From Thermodesulfovibrionales bacterium (GTDB lineage Bacteria > Nitrospirota > Thermodesulfovibrionia > Thermodesulfovibrionales > Dissulfurispiraceae): DNA of 64,000 bases. The notes under the pieces were generated by a model. It made no database searches. It worked only from the letters and a program-made list of their open reading frames with translations, and was not told where the DNA came from. The DNA lies in the NCBI GenBank assembly GCA_020062545.1, contig JAGUWD010000009.1, positions 1 to 64,000 on the forward strand, written 5' to 3'. The translations under genes were made by a program, and so were the position numbers. Below, in pieces: positions 34,558 through 44,413 of this stretch; positions within the stretch are counted from its first letter, which is position 1; each line of letters opens with the position of its first letter.

Positions 34558-35073
34558 TTAAGGATTCCTGTCAACAGCCCTCAGTATCCCTTTTAGCAGT
34601 GCCGTAGGTGTAGGCGGACAGCCCGGAATATAGACATCCACAGGTATCACCTTGTCTATCCCGCCAAGGGATGCATAGCTTTCCCCGAATATTCCTCCGT
34701 TGCATCCACAGTCTCCAACAGCCACTACAAGTTTTGGCGGGGGGGTCGCATTATATGTCCTGCGCAATGCTATCTCCATGTTTCTTGAAACAGGTCCTGT
34801 GACAAGCAGCATGTCTGCAAATCTGGGCGATGCCGTGAAGTGAATGCCGAAGCGCTCACAATTGTATATGGGGTTGTTAATGGCATGTATCTCGAGTTCG
34901 CAGCCATTGCACGAGCCTGCATCCACCTCCCTGATTGTGAGGCTTCCGCGAAAGCGGCGCTTTATAGCCTCCTCAAGCTTTGCGCCGATAACAATTATCT
35001 CCTCTTCAATCACCGCAGGCAGAGGCTCAGTTACAATACCTGTCCTGAATATCTGATGAAGAATCCTTATCAT
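34558..35073 (-). CDS. Ehr complex NuoB-like small subunit (HyfI-like)
   Basis: 171 residues of the NuoB/small hydrogenase subunit family. All four cluster cysteines are present: SCNGC, GDCGCNGG and IPGCPPTP, so a 4Fe-4S (N2-like) cluster should form. It overlaps the large-subunit gene by 4 nt. No ferredoxin-type (HyfH) subunit is in the operon. Confidence 0.88.
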   Translation of the reverse strand: MIRILHQIFRTGIVTEPLPAVIEEEIIVIGAKLEEAIKRRFRGSLTIREVDAGSCNGCELEIHAINNPIYNCERFGIHFTASPRFADMLLVTGPVSRNMEIALRRTYNATPPPKLVVAVGDCGCNGGIFGESYASLGGIDKVIPVDVYIPGCPPTPTALLKGILRAVDRNP

Positions 35074-36635
35074 AGATCATGCCCCGAATACGATTGATTA
35101 AAGCTCTTGTTGCAGAGTGGAAAGTCGGGTACTATGTTGTTAGGTATTGCCTGTTCAAGCCCGAGCCAGTTGACGCTGGACGGGTCTCTCACCATACAGC
35201 GGTTTATTTCTCCCCTTGGTCCTGCCTGAACCCAGTAGATAATCTCTCCGCGCCAGCCCTCAACTGCCGCAAATCCCGATGTGTCTGGAGATGGCTTTGC
35301 AATGTTTACAGAAAGCGAGCCGTCAGGTATATTTTCGAGGATAAATCGGATGATACGGATGGATTCCCTTATCTCTTCCACCCTCGCCCATACCCTTGCA
35401 TGTACATCGCCGGAAATCAGGACAGGCACATTGACTTCGAACCGGTCATAAGGCGGAAATGGATTCTGAAGCCTGCAATCGAGGTTCAGTCCGCTTGCCC
35501 GCGCCACAATGCCTACTGTGCAGAGTTCACGTGCCCTTTCAGGAATAAGAATGCCTGCATCCCTTACCCTGTCTTCAAGTGAAGAATTTTCATCGTAGAT
35601 ATTAACAAGCCTTTCAAACTCTTTGGACAGGAGATTTAGTTCTTTCAGAATCTCCTTCTTTCCATTTTCGTCTATATCAGCGGTTACCCCGCCCGGTATC
35701 ACCCTGTCCATGATAAACCTGTGTCCAAAGAGTTTGAGGTTGGTGCGAAGAAGCATCTCCTTGAGCCTCATCATCTGATACAACATAAAGGCAAAGGCTG
35801 CATCGTTACAGATTGCGCCGATATCTCCAAGATGGTTTGCTATCCTCTCCCTTTCGAGAAAGAGCGCCCTTAGCCAGTGCGCCCGCTCAGGAATATCGCA
35901 TTGTGCTATGGCCTCGACTGCCATTGAATATGCTATACTGTGCGCCACGGTAGTGTCGCCGGACACCCTTCCTGCCAGCCTTACGCCATCCTGCCACGAA
36001 AAAGACTCGAACCGCTTCTCGATGCCCTTATGCACATAACCAAGACGCTCTTCAAGATTTACAATCATCTCTCCTACTGCCTGAAAACGAAAATGCCCGG
36101 GCTCTATGATTCCTGCGTGAACAGGCCCGACCGGAATCTCATAAACTCCTTCGCCCTCAGCCCTTGCCCATTGATATTCCCCATTGACCCTCAACATTGG
36201 CTTTGAAGCATCAAAGGTCTTTCTTAAAGGATATGCTTCCTGAGGCCAGTCCTCGAACTTTATCCATGGCCTCAAGTCAGGATGTCCTGCCGGAACAAGA
36301 CCCATGAGACTGTGAATCTGGCGTTCAAAGCGATAGGCAGGGACATATTTCTTTGTAAGGCTCGGGAATGTCGGGTCATCAACCGGAACCTCTGTTCTCA
36401 CAATCAGGTACTCGCTCCCCCAGCGATAGCAGGCATATACGGCAAACCCGCCTCCAAACGGCGTTTCATCCGAAGCCCACTCTGCGGCAAGAAGGGCGTA
36501 TGCCTTTTTCATAGCCTTTGCCGCATCCACAAACCGTTCTCTCGGAACAGTGCATGATACCACAGATTGCGGGAACTGCCGTTCAGTATACGCTGCTGCT
36601 GTGCCTAAAACATTATCTATAGCCTCTTTTAACAT
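35070..36635 (-). CDS. Ehr complex large subunit lacking NiFe ligands (HyfG-like)
   Basis: 521 residues from ATG 36635 (2 nt after the HyfF-like stop). N-terminal NuoC-like part, then the NuoD/hydrogenase large-subunit domain (GPVHAGIIEPGHFRF, YVHKGIEKRFE). The two CxxC pairs that hold the NiFe site in true hydrogenases are missing: the first region reads LAGRVSGDTTVAHS and the C-terminus reads KSFNQSYSGHDL. Hence it cannot carry a normal NiFe centre and belongs with energy-converting hydrogenase-related (Ehr) complexes. Confidence 0.88.
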   Translation of the reverse strand: MLKEAIDNVLGTAAAYTERQFPQSVVSCTVPRERFVDAAKAMKKAYALLAAEWASDETPFGGGFAVYACYRWGSEYLIVRTEVPVDDPTFPSLTKKYVPAYRFERQIHSLMGLVPAGHPDLRPWIKFEDWPQEAYPLRKTFDASKPMLRVNGEYQWARAEGEGVYEIPVGPVHAGIIEPGHFRFQAVGEMIVNLEERLGYVHKGIEKRFESFSWQDGVRLAGRVSGDTTVAHSIAYSMAVEAIAQCDIPERAHWLRALFLERERIANHLGDIGAICNDAAFAFMLYQMMRLKEMLLRTNLKLFGHRFIMDRVIPGGVTADIDENGKKEILKELNLLSKEFERLVNIYDENSSLEDRVRDAGILIPERARELCTVGIVARASGLNLDCRLQNPFPPYDRFEVNVPVLISGDVHARVWARVEEIRESIRIIRFILENIPDGSLSVNIAKPSPDTSGFAAVEGWRGEIIYWVQAGPRGEINRCMVRDPSSVNWLGLEQAIPNNIVPDFPLCNKSFNQSYSGHDL

Positions 36636-36637
36636 GT

Positions 36638-38098
36638 CTATTTCAACAACTCCACTGCAGTATGAAACCACCTGCTCAGAAAGTCAGGCAGATATATTCC
36701 AATGACAAGCACCAGGGCCATGTGGAGCATCACAGGCACATTGGCGACCTTCATTGGTTTCTGATACTCGGGGATTTCCCCTGACACCATCTGCTGCACC
36801 CTCCTGAATATGGCTGCAAAAGCTACTCCAAGCCCGAGGAGAAGGAATGGTGTCATGAGCGGAGCATCTTTCATGGTCGCTGTAAGTATGAGAAACTCGC
36901 TCGTAAAGATTCCGAAAGGCGGCATTCCTACAATTGCCATTGCCCCGAACATAAGACCCCATCCTACAAGCGGATTGCCCTTGAAAAGCCCCCTGATTTT
37001 ATCCATCTCCTGCGTCCAGTGCATCTGCGAGGCATGCCCCACTGTAAAAAATATGGACGATTTTGCAAGGCTGTGCATAAGCATATGCAGTAGCGCGCCA
37101 AAGGTCGCTATTGGGCCGCCAAGGCCGAATGCAAAGGTGGCTATTCCCATATGTTCTATGGACGAATAAGAAAACATGCGTTTAATATCTTTCTGCCTGA
37201 GCAGCGAAAAGGCTGCAACGAGGATCGAGATAATTCCAAAGCCCATCATTATGTCTCCGGCATGGTGCGAATGGGTAGAGCCGTCAACGAGCACCTTGCA
37301 CCGCACGAGTGCGTAAAGGGCGATATTAAGCAGCAGACCTGAGAGCACTGCCGAGATGGGCGTGGGGCCTTCGCTGTGCGCATCAGGAAGCCAGTTGTGA
37401 AGCGGTACAAGCCCCACCTTTGTGCCGTAGCCCACCATCAAAAAGACAAATGCAAGGGAAAGGACCGTTGGTTCAAGCTTGTCGCTCATCTGGCTCAGGT
37501 TTGTCCAGAGCAAGGATTCTCCGCCTTCTCCCAGCACCTTTTCTGCTGCGAAATAGAGCAGTACCGTGCCGAAAAGCGCCTGCGCTATGCCAACGCCGCA
37601 GAGGATAAAATACTTCCATGCCGCTTCTATTGCAGTGGGTGTACGGTAGAGCGACACAAGGAGTACGGTTGACAGCGTAGCAAGTTCCATTGCTATCCAT
37701 AGAACGCCTATATTATTGGTCAGCAGGCAAAGGAGCATGGCGAATATAAAGAGCTGAAACATGGCGTGATAGAAACGCATTCCTATATGTCCGACCCTTC
37801 CGTGTTCCCTTTCCCTGCGCATGTAACGCCTGCTGAATACGGCGGTAGTCATCGATACAAATGATGTCAAAACAGAAAGATAGATATTGAATGCATCGAC
37901 AAAGAAAAACTTGCCTCCTGCAAGCATCGGCCCCTGAGCATAAACTTCAAGGGCAAGCCCGAGCCCTGCCGCAAAAGTGGCTGCCGACCCTACGATATTA
38001 ACCTCGGGAGCAAACCGCCTGTCTCCTACAAAGGCTAAAACAACTGCTGCAAAGAGTGGCGTCCCCAATAATATAAGCAACATCGTACTGGTTTGCAC
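36638..38098 (-). CDS. Ehr antiporter-like membrane subunit (HyfF-like)
   Basis: 486 residues, about 14 membrane segments, NuoL/M/N and Mrp antiporter family (proton-conducting membrane transporter). Key features: WIAMELATLSTVLLVSLYR (Glu in TM5), KYFILCGVG (Lys), and LHNWLPDAHSEGPTPISAVLSG. Likely translocates ions. Four nt after the HyfE-like gene. Confidence 0.88.
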   Translation of the reverse strand: MQTSTMLLILLGTPLFAAVVLAFVGDRRFAPEVNIVGSAATFAAGLGLALEVYAQGPMLAGGKFFFVDAFNIYLSVLTSFVSMTTAVFSRRYMRREREHGRVGHIGMRFYHAMFQLFIFAMLLCLLTNNIGVLWIAMELATLSTVLLVSLYRTPTAIEAAWKYFILCGVGIAQALFGTVLLYFAAEKVLGEGGESLLWTNLSQMSDKLEPTVLSLAFVFLMVGYGTKVGLVPLHNWLPDAHSEGPTPISAVLSGLLLNIALYALVRCKVLVDGSTHSHHAGDIMMGFGIISILVAAFSLLRQKDIKRMFSYSSIEHMGIATFAFGLGGPIATFGALLHMLMHSLAKSSIFFTVGHASQMHWTQEMDKIRGLFKGNPLVGWGLMFGAMAIVGMPPFGIFTSEFLILTATMKDAPLMTPFLLLGLGVAFAAIFRRVQQMVSGEIPEYQKPMKVANVPVMLHMALVLVIGIYLPDFLSRWFHTAVELLK

Positions 38099-38102
38099 TA
38101 TC

Positions 38103-38768
38103 TTAATCCCCCTCTTTCAGCCGCGCCATCTGCTCCACATCGAGGCTGTCAAATGTAGTGTGTATGTGGAAAAAGAATATGCCGAAGATAAATGCGGCTA
38201 TCAGTATGTCGAGGGCAACGCCCAGCTCAACCACAAGGGGCATTCCGTATGTCGCGCTTGTGGCTGCAAAGAAAAGGCCGTTTTCCATTGCAAGAAACCC
38301 GATGATCTGCGTAACCGCGTGCCTTCTCGTTATCATCATCAGCAGCCCGATCATGACCGTAGCAAGGGCAACCGCAAGGGTTGAACGCGTTATGAGCGTG
38401 GAGAGTTCTCTCACAGGCGCGGTGAGATGATAAGAAAATATAACGAGGGCTATGCCTATGAGCATTGTCATCGGGATATTGATAATGGTTTCGACCTCCT
38501 TGCGGATCTTCAAACGAACAATAAGGACATGAAGGATGTACGGCAGGAGGATTACCTTCAAAGAAAGCGTCAGGATCGAGGATATGTAAAGATGGTGTCT
38601 GCCTGCAACATATCCCACGATTGCCGTGCTTATAGAAAGAAAAAGTCCCTGCCACGCGAAGAGATGTATCAGGCTGTATATCCTCTTCTGCACCAGCATG
38701 CCGAAAGCAGTCAGGAGAACAAATGCTGCTAAAAAACTGTTTATATGCGCCACTGTTTGCAAATTCAT
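38103..38768 (-). CDS. Ehr membrane subunit (HyfE-like)
   Basis: 221 residues with six or seven membrane segments, similar to HyfE and to MnhC/NuoK-type subunits. No soluble domain. Its position between the HyfF-like and HyfC-like genes is as in group 4 hydrogenase operons. Four nt from HyfC-like. Confidence 0.8.
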   Translation of the reverse strand: MNLQTVAHINSFLAAFVLLTAFGMLVQKRIYSLIHLFAWQGLFLSISTAIVGYVAGRHHLYISSILTLSLKVILLPYILHVLIVRLKIRKEVETIINIPMTMLIGIALVIFSYHLTAPVRELSTLITRSTLAVALATVMIGLLMMITRRHAVTQIIGFLAMENGLFFAATSATYGMPLVVELGVALDILIAAFIFGIFFFHIHTTFDSLDVEQMARLKEGD

Positions 38769-38772
38769 GCCA

Positions 38773-39711
38773 TTACTCCAGAATAAAAAATGATAACATT
38801 CCCAATGTCGCCATCAGAAATGCAGCGCCGAGAAATTCGGTCAGTCTGAACAGCCTCATCTTTGCAAGACCTGTCTCTATCAATACCAGCACGATGCCCG
38901 AAGCTCCAATCTTAAGAATCAAATAGCCGAATGCCAGAGGAATGGATCCCGGCGCGCCGGCGTATGCAATCCCCCACGGTGCAAACAGCGCTGCCCCGAT
39001 GGCCATGAAGAGGAAGAGCTTCATCATGCCCGCCCACTCAATAAGCGCAAGGTGCCTCCCTGAGTACTCAAGGATCATGGCCTCGTGAATCATGGTGAGC
39101 TCCAGATGTGTAGCCGGATTATCCACAGGGATCCTTCCTGTCTCTGTAAGAGCAATAAGGACAAAGGCAATAAATGCAAATACCAGAGAGGGTTTGACTA
39201 TGCTTGCAGGGCTGTATATAACCTCAACAATGCGCGAAAGCGATGTGGAGCCGCATGCAAGTGATACTGTAAAAATAGCCATGAGCATTGCTGGTTCTGC
39301 AAGAGACGCTATCATCATCTCACGGCTCGAGCCCATACCACCGAATGCTGTGCCTATATCCATTCCGGCCAGCGCCGTAAAAAAGCGGGCTATGGCAAAC
39401 AATGCCACCAGCACAATTACATCAGCTGTAAGGGACAACGGCAGGTCTGTGGATAACATCGGGATAATGCCTCCGGCAAGAACAGCTGTACTGAAAACGA
39501 GATATGGGGTAAAGCGGAATATCCACGATGCATTTTCAGCCAGTATCACATCTTTGGAAAAGAGTTTTGCCAGATCCCTGTAAGGCTGAAGGATGCTGGC
39601 TGACGAACGCCCCTGAGACCAGCATTTCAACATCTTCACCCAGCCCGAGAACATCGGTGCCAGACCGATAAGCATCATCACTTGAAGTATCTCTATAATA
39701 AACCCGCTCAT
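38773..39711 (-). CDS. Ehr NuoH-like membrane subunit (HyfC-like)
   Basis: 312 residues from ATG 39711, two nt after the HyfB-like stop; the longer frame to 39855 adds a non-homologous tail. NuoH/HyfC family: QPYRDLAKLFSKD near the start, then GSSREMMIASLAEP and DNPATHLELTMIHEAM, typical of the subunit that links the membrane and hydrophilic arms. About eight membrane segments. Confidence 0.9.
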   Translation of the reverse strand: MSGFIIEILQVMMLIGLAPMFSGWVKMLKCWSQGRSSASILQPYRDLAKLFSKDVILAENASWIFRFTPYLVFSTAVLAGGIIPMLSTDLPLSLTADVIVLVALFAIARFFTALAGMDIGTAFGGMGSSREMMIASLAEPAMLMAIFTVSLACGSTSLSRIVEVIYSPASIVKPSLVFAFIAFVLIALTETGRIPVDNPATHLELTMIHEAMILEYSGRHLALIEWAGMMKLFLFMAIGAALFAPWGIAYAGAPGSIPLAFGYLILKIGASGIVLVLIETGLAKMRLFRLTEFLGAAFLMATLGMLSFFILE

Positions 39712-39713
39712 AA

Positions 39714-41756
39714 TCACCTTGTAAAAAACAAAAGTATAATAATGGTTACAAATGAATATATAAGATAAGCCTGTATGCGTCCCTGCTGGAGCCTTCCAAC
39801 CTTCCTCGAACACCAGAAACTCGCATCGGCAACCGGCTTGTAAATCCATTTCCAAAACCGGTCCCGCACCTTGAGTTCATAATGCAATTTTTTTGGAAAT
39901 GCAGGATGAGCGGATTGGGGAACAAGACTTACCTCTTCCTTTATTTTAAAGAGAAAACCGAATATCCTCCGGATAGGCATTGAAAAGGATGTAGCATTGT
40001 ACTGCATCCTGCTTGTGAGTTTTTCAAAGCCGCAGTCCCATATCGGCCCGCGATGTATTTTACCTGGATTGACATGCAGTATGAAATATACAATCCCGTA
40101 CACGGCTATAATTCCCACGAATACTACAATTCCGGAGTATGACGCCCTTTCCGGAGCCACAGGGGTAAGCCACATCCAGCCGCCGACAGCCGCAGATGCA
40201 GCTAATTTTGCTCCTACCAACTGCTCTGATAGAATATCCATCCACTCGATATAAAGGGTCGGCAGAATGCCGAGTAATAGGCATGTAAGTGCAGCCATCA
40301 GCATTGCAGAGCGCATCGACCAGTCGGTTTCATGGATATGGGGATTGTGATGCCCCCTCCAGTGTCCTAAAAAAGTTACTCCGAATGCCTTTACAAAACA
40401 TGCTGCTGCCAATGCGCCGGTAAGCGCAAGCAGCGCGGCGCCCATCGGCATAAGCAGTCTCATCATAGGTATGGGCAGGGATGGAGAAAGGAGGAACGCC
40501 TGAAATGTGAGCCACTCGGAAACAAAGCCGTTAAATGGAGGCAGCGCGGATATGGAGATGCATCCCACTAAAAAGAGTGCAGCAGTCCACGGCATCCGGT
40601 GGATAAGCCCTCCCATTTCCTCCATATTCCTTTCGCGGGTAGCATGAAGCACAGATCCGGCCCCCATAAAAAGGAGGCCCTTAAACATCGCATGGTTCAT
40701 GGTATGATACAGCCCTGCAATCAGTGCAAGGGCAGCCAGCATCGGCAAATTAAATGATTTAAATATCATTGCCAGTCCAATGCCTATAAGAATAATGCCG
40801 ATATTTTCCACAGAATGATAGGCAAGGAGCCTCTTTAAATCGTGCTGCATCAGCGCATAAAGAACTCCCATAACCGCCGAGACAATGCCCAGTATCAGCA
40901 CGAAAGCGCCCCACCACCACGGGAACACCTTGAGCAGGTCGAAGGTGACGCGCACGATTCCATAAATTGCGGTCTTGAGCATAACACCGCTCATAAGCGC
41001 AGAGACATTGGAGGGAGCCACAGGATGGGCCTCCGGAAGCCAGACATGCAGAGGGACGACGCCGGCCTTCGCTGCAAAGCCGAAGAATGCGAGCAGAAAG
41101 GCAACTGTTGCCCATCCTGTCGGGAATTGAGCCTGCCTCATGGCGTCAAATGTAAAACCGTTGAAATTCTCAAAGCCGGCAGCAAGTCCGGCCATTACGC
41201 CGAAAGAAAGAAGAATAGCTACAGCGCCCACGTGTGCAACCACCATATAGAGAAAGGCCGCCCGCCTGTTCTCGGCATTCTCGTCTTCGAACATCACCAG
41301 GAAATAAGATGCCGCAGCCATAGCCTCCCATGAAATAAGGAAAAACAGGGCATCGTCAGCAAGCACCACCATAAACATGCCTGCAATGAAAAGACAGTAA
41401 AAAACAACGAGTCTGGTTACGGATCTGCGTCCCAGAAATCCCTTCACATAGCCTGTGGAATATATAGAGACAAAGAATGACAGAAGACCTACGACAGTGA
41501 GGAAATAACCTGCCAGAGGGTCGAGCCTGAGATGAAACGGCAGGTCAGGCAGGCCGATAATGAGGGTTACCCTTTCCGTAATACCGCTTCCAACAGTCCA
41601 TATACCTGCCGACAACGCTGCCAGTGAGGCAAATGCCGAAAGAGAAAATGACACCTTTATCAGAAGCGCCTGGTTCCGGCGAAGTAGACCTGCCGTCAAA
41701 AAAGTAATCAAAAGCAGCACAATAGACGCAGAGGCTATATCAATAGGCGTAATCAT
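39714..41756 (-). CDS. Ehr antiporter-like membrane subunit (HyfB-like)
   Basis: About 680 residues (ATG 41756 overlaps the stop of the regulator gene as TGATG; GTG 41759 is possible). Large NuoL-type subunit with the membrane antiporter core (SWEAMAAASYFLVMFE, LHVWLPEAHPVAPSNVSALMSG) and a long C-terminal extension. First structural gene of the complex after the HTH-EIIA regulator. Confidence 0.9.
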   Translation of the reverse strand: MITPIDIASASIVLLLITFLTAGLLRRNQALLIKVSFSLSAFASLAALSAGIWTVGSGITERVTLIIGLPDLPFHLRLDPLAGYFLTVVGLLSFFVSIYSTGYVKGFLGRRSVTRLVVFYCLFIAGMFMVVLADDALFFLISWEAMAAASYFLVMFEDENAENRRAAFLYMVVAHVGAVAILLSFGVMAGLAAGFENFNGFTFDAMRQAQFPTGWATVAFLLAFFGFAAKAGVVPLHVWLPEAHPVAPSNVSALMSGVMLKTAIYGIVRVTFDLLKVFPWWWGAFVLILGIVSAVMGVLYALMQHDLKRLLAYHSVENIGIILIGIGLAMIFKSFNLPMLAALALIAGLYHTMNHAMFKGLLFMGAGSVLHATRERNMEEMGGLIHRMPWTAALFLVGCISISALPPFNGFVSEWLTFQAFLLSPSLPIPMMRLLMPMGAALLALTGALAAACFVKAFGVTFLGHWRGHHNPHIHETDWSMRSAMLMAALTCLLLGILPTLYIEWMDILSEQLVGAKLAASAAVGGWMWLTPVAPERASYSGIVVFVGIIAVYGIVYFILHVNPGKIHRGPIWDCGFEKLTSRMQYNATSFSMPIRRIFGFLFKIKEEVSLVPQSAHPAFPKKLHYELKVRDRFWKWIYKPVADASFWCSRKVGRLQQGRIQAYLIYSFVTIIILLFFTR

Positions 41757-42448
41757 CACAGTTGTTTTGTCCCCCCGAATATCTCGGACTCTTTTCTGGA
41801 AATTAAGGAATAAAATTCCTGCGTAGAGGTATGTTTCAGCGCCAGCAAAATCTCCTCTTCTTTTAAAAGGCGCAATAGTTTTGCCTGAATCCTCAAAAAA
41901 CGCCTCTCGCTTTTAGGGAATATAAAAAAGAGCGTATCCACATCTTCGTTATCAGGCGATCCGAACGGCACAGGCGTTTTAAGATGACATAAGGCGATCG
42001 AAGACAAAGGCGCCGCAAATTCCCTGAATGGCCTCGGATGCGGAAAGGCTATACCATTGCCTATCGCCGTTGGACATATCTGCTCTCTATTCATAATAGC
42101 GCGAAAAAGCCTCTGCATATTAATCTGGGGAATAGCGGCCTTTATTCTTTCCAGACACACATAAATAGCCTCTTCCTTCGTCTGTCCGACCACCCCGTAA
42201 TGTATCCCGCCTCTTTTGAGAAACTCCGCAATGGAAATGGATTCCTCATTGGAAACGGCAGGCCCTTTTGCAGCGGTCTCGTATGAAAACTCTCTCGCAT
42301 CCTCTATCCATGAATTGATCTCCCGTCTGTCAAACCGCCACTGTCCGCCGACCCTGAAGCAGGGAATCGTTTCGTTCCTGATCATACGGTAAATCGTTTT
42401 CTCTGAGACCTTCAGAAGTTCCGCCATATCTTTGACGCTTAGGTTCAT
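41756..42448 (-). CDS. HTH and PTS EIIA fusion regulator
   Basis: 230 residues. Residues 1-52: excisionase-type HTH (MNLSVKDMAELLKVSEKTIYRMIRNE). Residues about 70-225: PTS EIIA domain of the fructose/nitrogen type with the phospho-His context GNGIAFPHPRP. No sugar permease is nearby, so it probably works as a phosphorylation-responsive regulator, like PtsN. Translationally coupled to the first Ehr gene and may control it. Promoter at 42489-42518. Confidence 0.85.
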   Translation of the reverse strand: MNLSVKDMAELLKVSEKTIYRMIRNETIPCFRVGGQWRFDRREINSWIEDAREFSYETAAKGPAVSNEESISIAEFLKRGGIHYGVVGQTKEEAIYVCLERIKAAIPQINMQRLFRAIMNREQICPTAIGNGIAFPHPRPFREFAAPLSSIALCHLKTPVPFGSPDNEDVDTLFFIFPKSERRFLRIQAKLLRLLKEEEILLALKHTSTQEFYSLISRKESEIFGGTKQL

Positions 42449-42488
42449 TTTGTCTATTATTGTCCTATTCTGGGCAAAGTTGGGACTA

Positions 42489-42518
42489 TATTAAAAACAA
42501 ATGATTGCCTTTGTCAAG
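42489..42518 (-). promoter_or_regulatory. Promoter of the Ehr operon
   Basis: On the minus strand TTGACA (42518-42513), an 18-nt spacer and TAATAT (42494-42489), with a start near 42482 and a leader of about 34 nt before the EIIA regulator ATG at 42448. Confidence 0.5.
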
Positions 42519-42544
42519 GGAAAAGTGGAAATGGCTGGATTATG

Positions 42545-43912
42545 TTATATCCTCATTAGATAATACCTTAGCCACACATACGCGGTAGAGATAACAACAC
42601 TCATTATCATTATGGGCATTCCGTAAAGCATGAATTTTATGAATGATATTTTGTTTCCAGCCTTCTCGGACATACCTACTACTATTACGTTTGCAGATGC
42701 TCCTATGGCAGAGCCGTTGCCGCCGAGACACGCTCCCAATGCCAATGACCACCAGAGCGGCATTAAATCAGGATGCTGCAAAAGCTGGATGCCGGATAAA
42801 TTCGGCCAGAGATGTCTTGCCATATCGATCACCAACGGATTCATTGTTGCAACATAAGGGATATTGTCAACTATTGCAGATGCAAATGCAGAAAACCACA
42901 TAACAACCATCGAAGTTGCAAACATATTGCCCTGCGTTAAGTCGAGCACTTGAATGGACATCCATTTAATCAACCCTACTTTTACAACACCACCCACTAT
43001 TATGAAGAGTCCCATAAAGAAGAATATTGTCGGCCATTCCACCTCTGCAAGGATGTGGTGAGGTTCGTGGATTTTAGATAACAGGAGCAAAAGCCCTGCC
43101 CCGAATAAGGCGATTGTTGCAGGCTGAAAATGAAGAACTCCGTGAAATACAAAACCTGTCAGCACAACTGCAAGGACAAAAAGGGATTTCTTGAGCATAA
43201 CAAGGTCTTTTATCGCCTCCTTTTCATCCATCGCCATTATCCTTCTTTTAAGCTCCTCCCTTGTCTTAAGCTTTTTACCCCAGATGAGCTTTATCGCAAA
43301 AATATAGAAAACCATTATGACAACCACAACCGGTGTTAAATGATAGATAAAATCCATAAAGTTTAACTGCGCCTTTGATGCAATCATTATATTCGGTGGG
43401 TCGCCAATAAGAGTTGCAGTACCTCCGATATTTGATGACAGGGCGCATGAAATAAGATATGGTATAGGGTCCACTTCGAGGGCATCCGCTATAAGAAGCG
43501 TTACCGGCGTGATAAGCAGAACTGTTGTAACATTATCCATAAATGCACTTAAAACCGCCGTGACAACAGCAAATATTGCCATTATCCTGAAAGGCTCACC
43601 CTTCCCCCATTTTGCACTTTTGATTGCGAGATATTCAAACACTCCTGTCGGTCTCATAAGGTTGATTATCACCATCATAGATATAAGGAGGAATATCACA
43701 TTCCAGTCGACTCCGAACTCCTCTATATAGAATGCTTCATGCTGATGGAGGATTTTAAGAACAAGCATTAATCCGGCACCAAATATGGCGATTATTGTCT
43801 TGTGTATCTTCTCGGATATGATTAAGGCATAAGCAAGCAAAAATATTGTTGTTGCAGTCCAGAAGGCTGTATCCATGACAAAGGGCTGTAAAGCCGTCGC
43901 CCCATGTGTCAT
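42545..43912 (-). CDS. NhaD-like Na+/H+ antiporter (ArsB/NhaD superfamily)
   Basis: 455 residues, about 12 membrane segments. Typical NhaD/ion-transporter motifs: FMDNVTTVLLITPVTLLIA, SSNIGGTATLIGDPPNIMIAS and VDNIPYVATMNP. Exchanges sodium for protons in the family's studied members. It overlaps the upstream CBS gene by 4 nt (ATGA), suggesting regulation by or with CBS. Confidence 0.85.
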   Translation of the reverse strand: MTHGATALQPFVMDTAFWTATTIFLLAYALIISEKIHKTIIAIFGAGLMLVLKILHQHEAFYIEEFGVDWNVIFLLISMMVIINLMRPTGVFEYLAIKSAKWGKGEPFRIMAIFAVVTAVLSAFMDNVTTVLLITPVTLLIADALEVDPIPYLISCALSSNIGGTATLIGDPPNIMIASKAQLNFMDFIYHLTPVVVVIMVFYIFAIKLIWGKKLKTREELKRRIMAMDEKEAIKDLVMLKKSLFVLAVVLTGFVFHGVLHFQPATIALFGAGLLLLLSKIHEPHHILAEVEWPTIFFFMGLFIIVGGVVKVGLIKWMSIQVLDLTQGNMFATSMVVMWFSAFASAIVDNIPYVATMNPLVIDMARHLWPNLSGIQLLQHPDLMPLWWSLALGACLGGNGSAIGASANVIVVGMSEKAGNKISFIKFMLYGMPIMIMSVVISTAYVWLRYYLMRI

Positions 43913-44394
43913 CTCTCATCTCCTGTATTTTCAAGCATCGCCTTTGTAATTGCGAAAAACACATCCCTTTCATAGAGCATTCCTATTACTTTGCCTGACC
44001 TGTCCACAACAGGCAGCCTTTTGATATTGTGTTTTATCATATGGTCTACGCACTCCATCAAAGACGCTTCCTCATCAACAGTTATGACATCCTTGCTCAT
44101 AACTTCGCCGACCTTTCTGTTTGAAGATTTTTTGGCAATGCTTTCTACCATGCCGTCCCAAGTAAAATCGCCTAAGTCCATCATTGTCATATAAAAAGGA
44201 AACACAACCTTTAAGATATCCCTCATAGAGAGCATTCCTACAAGTTTACCCTTTTCATCAAGCACCGGAAGTCCTTTTACCCCAACCTTTTCTTCTCCCC
44301 TTTTTGCTGTCCTCAGAAGATTGACAGCTTCTTTAAGGGTGTTGTCAGGTCTTAAATATTCCTGAAGATGGATCATTAAATCTTTGGCTTTCAT
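43909..44394 (-). CDS. CBS domain pair protein
   Basis: 161 residues from ATG 44394, 10 nt after GGAGGG (the frame extends to 44442 without support). Two CBS domains: MKAKDLMIHLQEYLRPDNTL ... LPVLDEKGKLVGMLSMRDI, and VGEVMSKDVITVDEEASL ... LPVVDRSGKVIGMLYERDV. CBS pairs bind adenosine nucleotides and control partner enzymes or transporters. Overlaps the NhaD gene, its likely partner. Confidence 0.88.
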   Translation of the reverse strand: MKAKDLMIHLQEYLRPDNTLKEAVNLLRTAKRGEEKVGVKGLPVLDEKGKLVGMLSMRDILKVVFPFYMTMMDLGDFTWDGMVESIAKKSSNRKVGEVMSKDVITVDEEASLMECVDHMIKHNIKRLPVVDRSGKVIGMLYERDVFFAITKAMLENTGDER

Positions 44395-44413
44395 GGCATA
44401 CCATCCCTCCGTT

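Noticed and set aside
36282-38732. Several forward ORFs opposite the Ehr genes
   Set aside because: The complete Ehr operon occupies the minus strand; these frames have no signals of their own.
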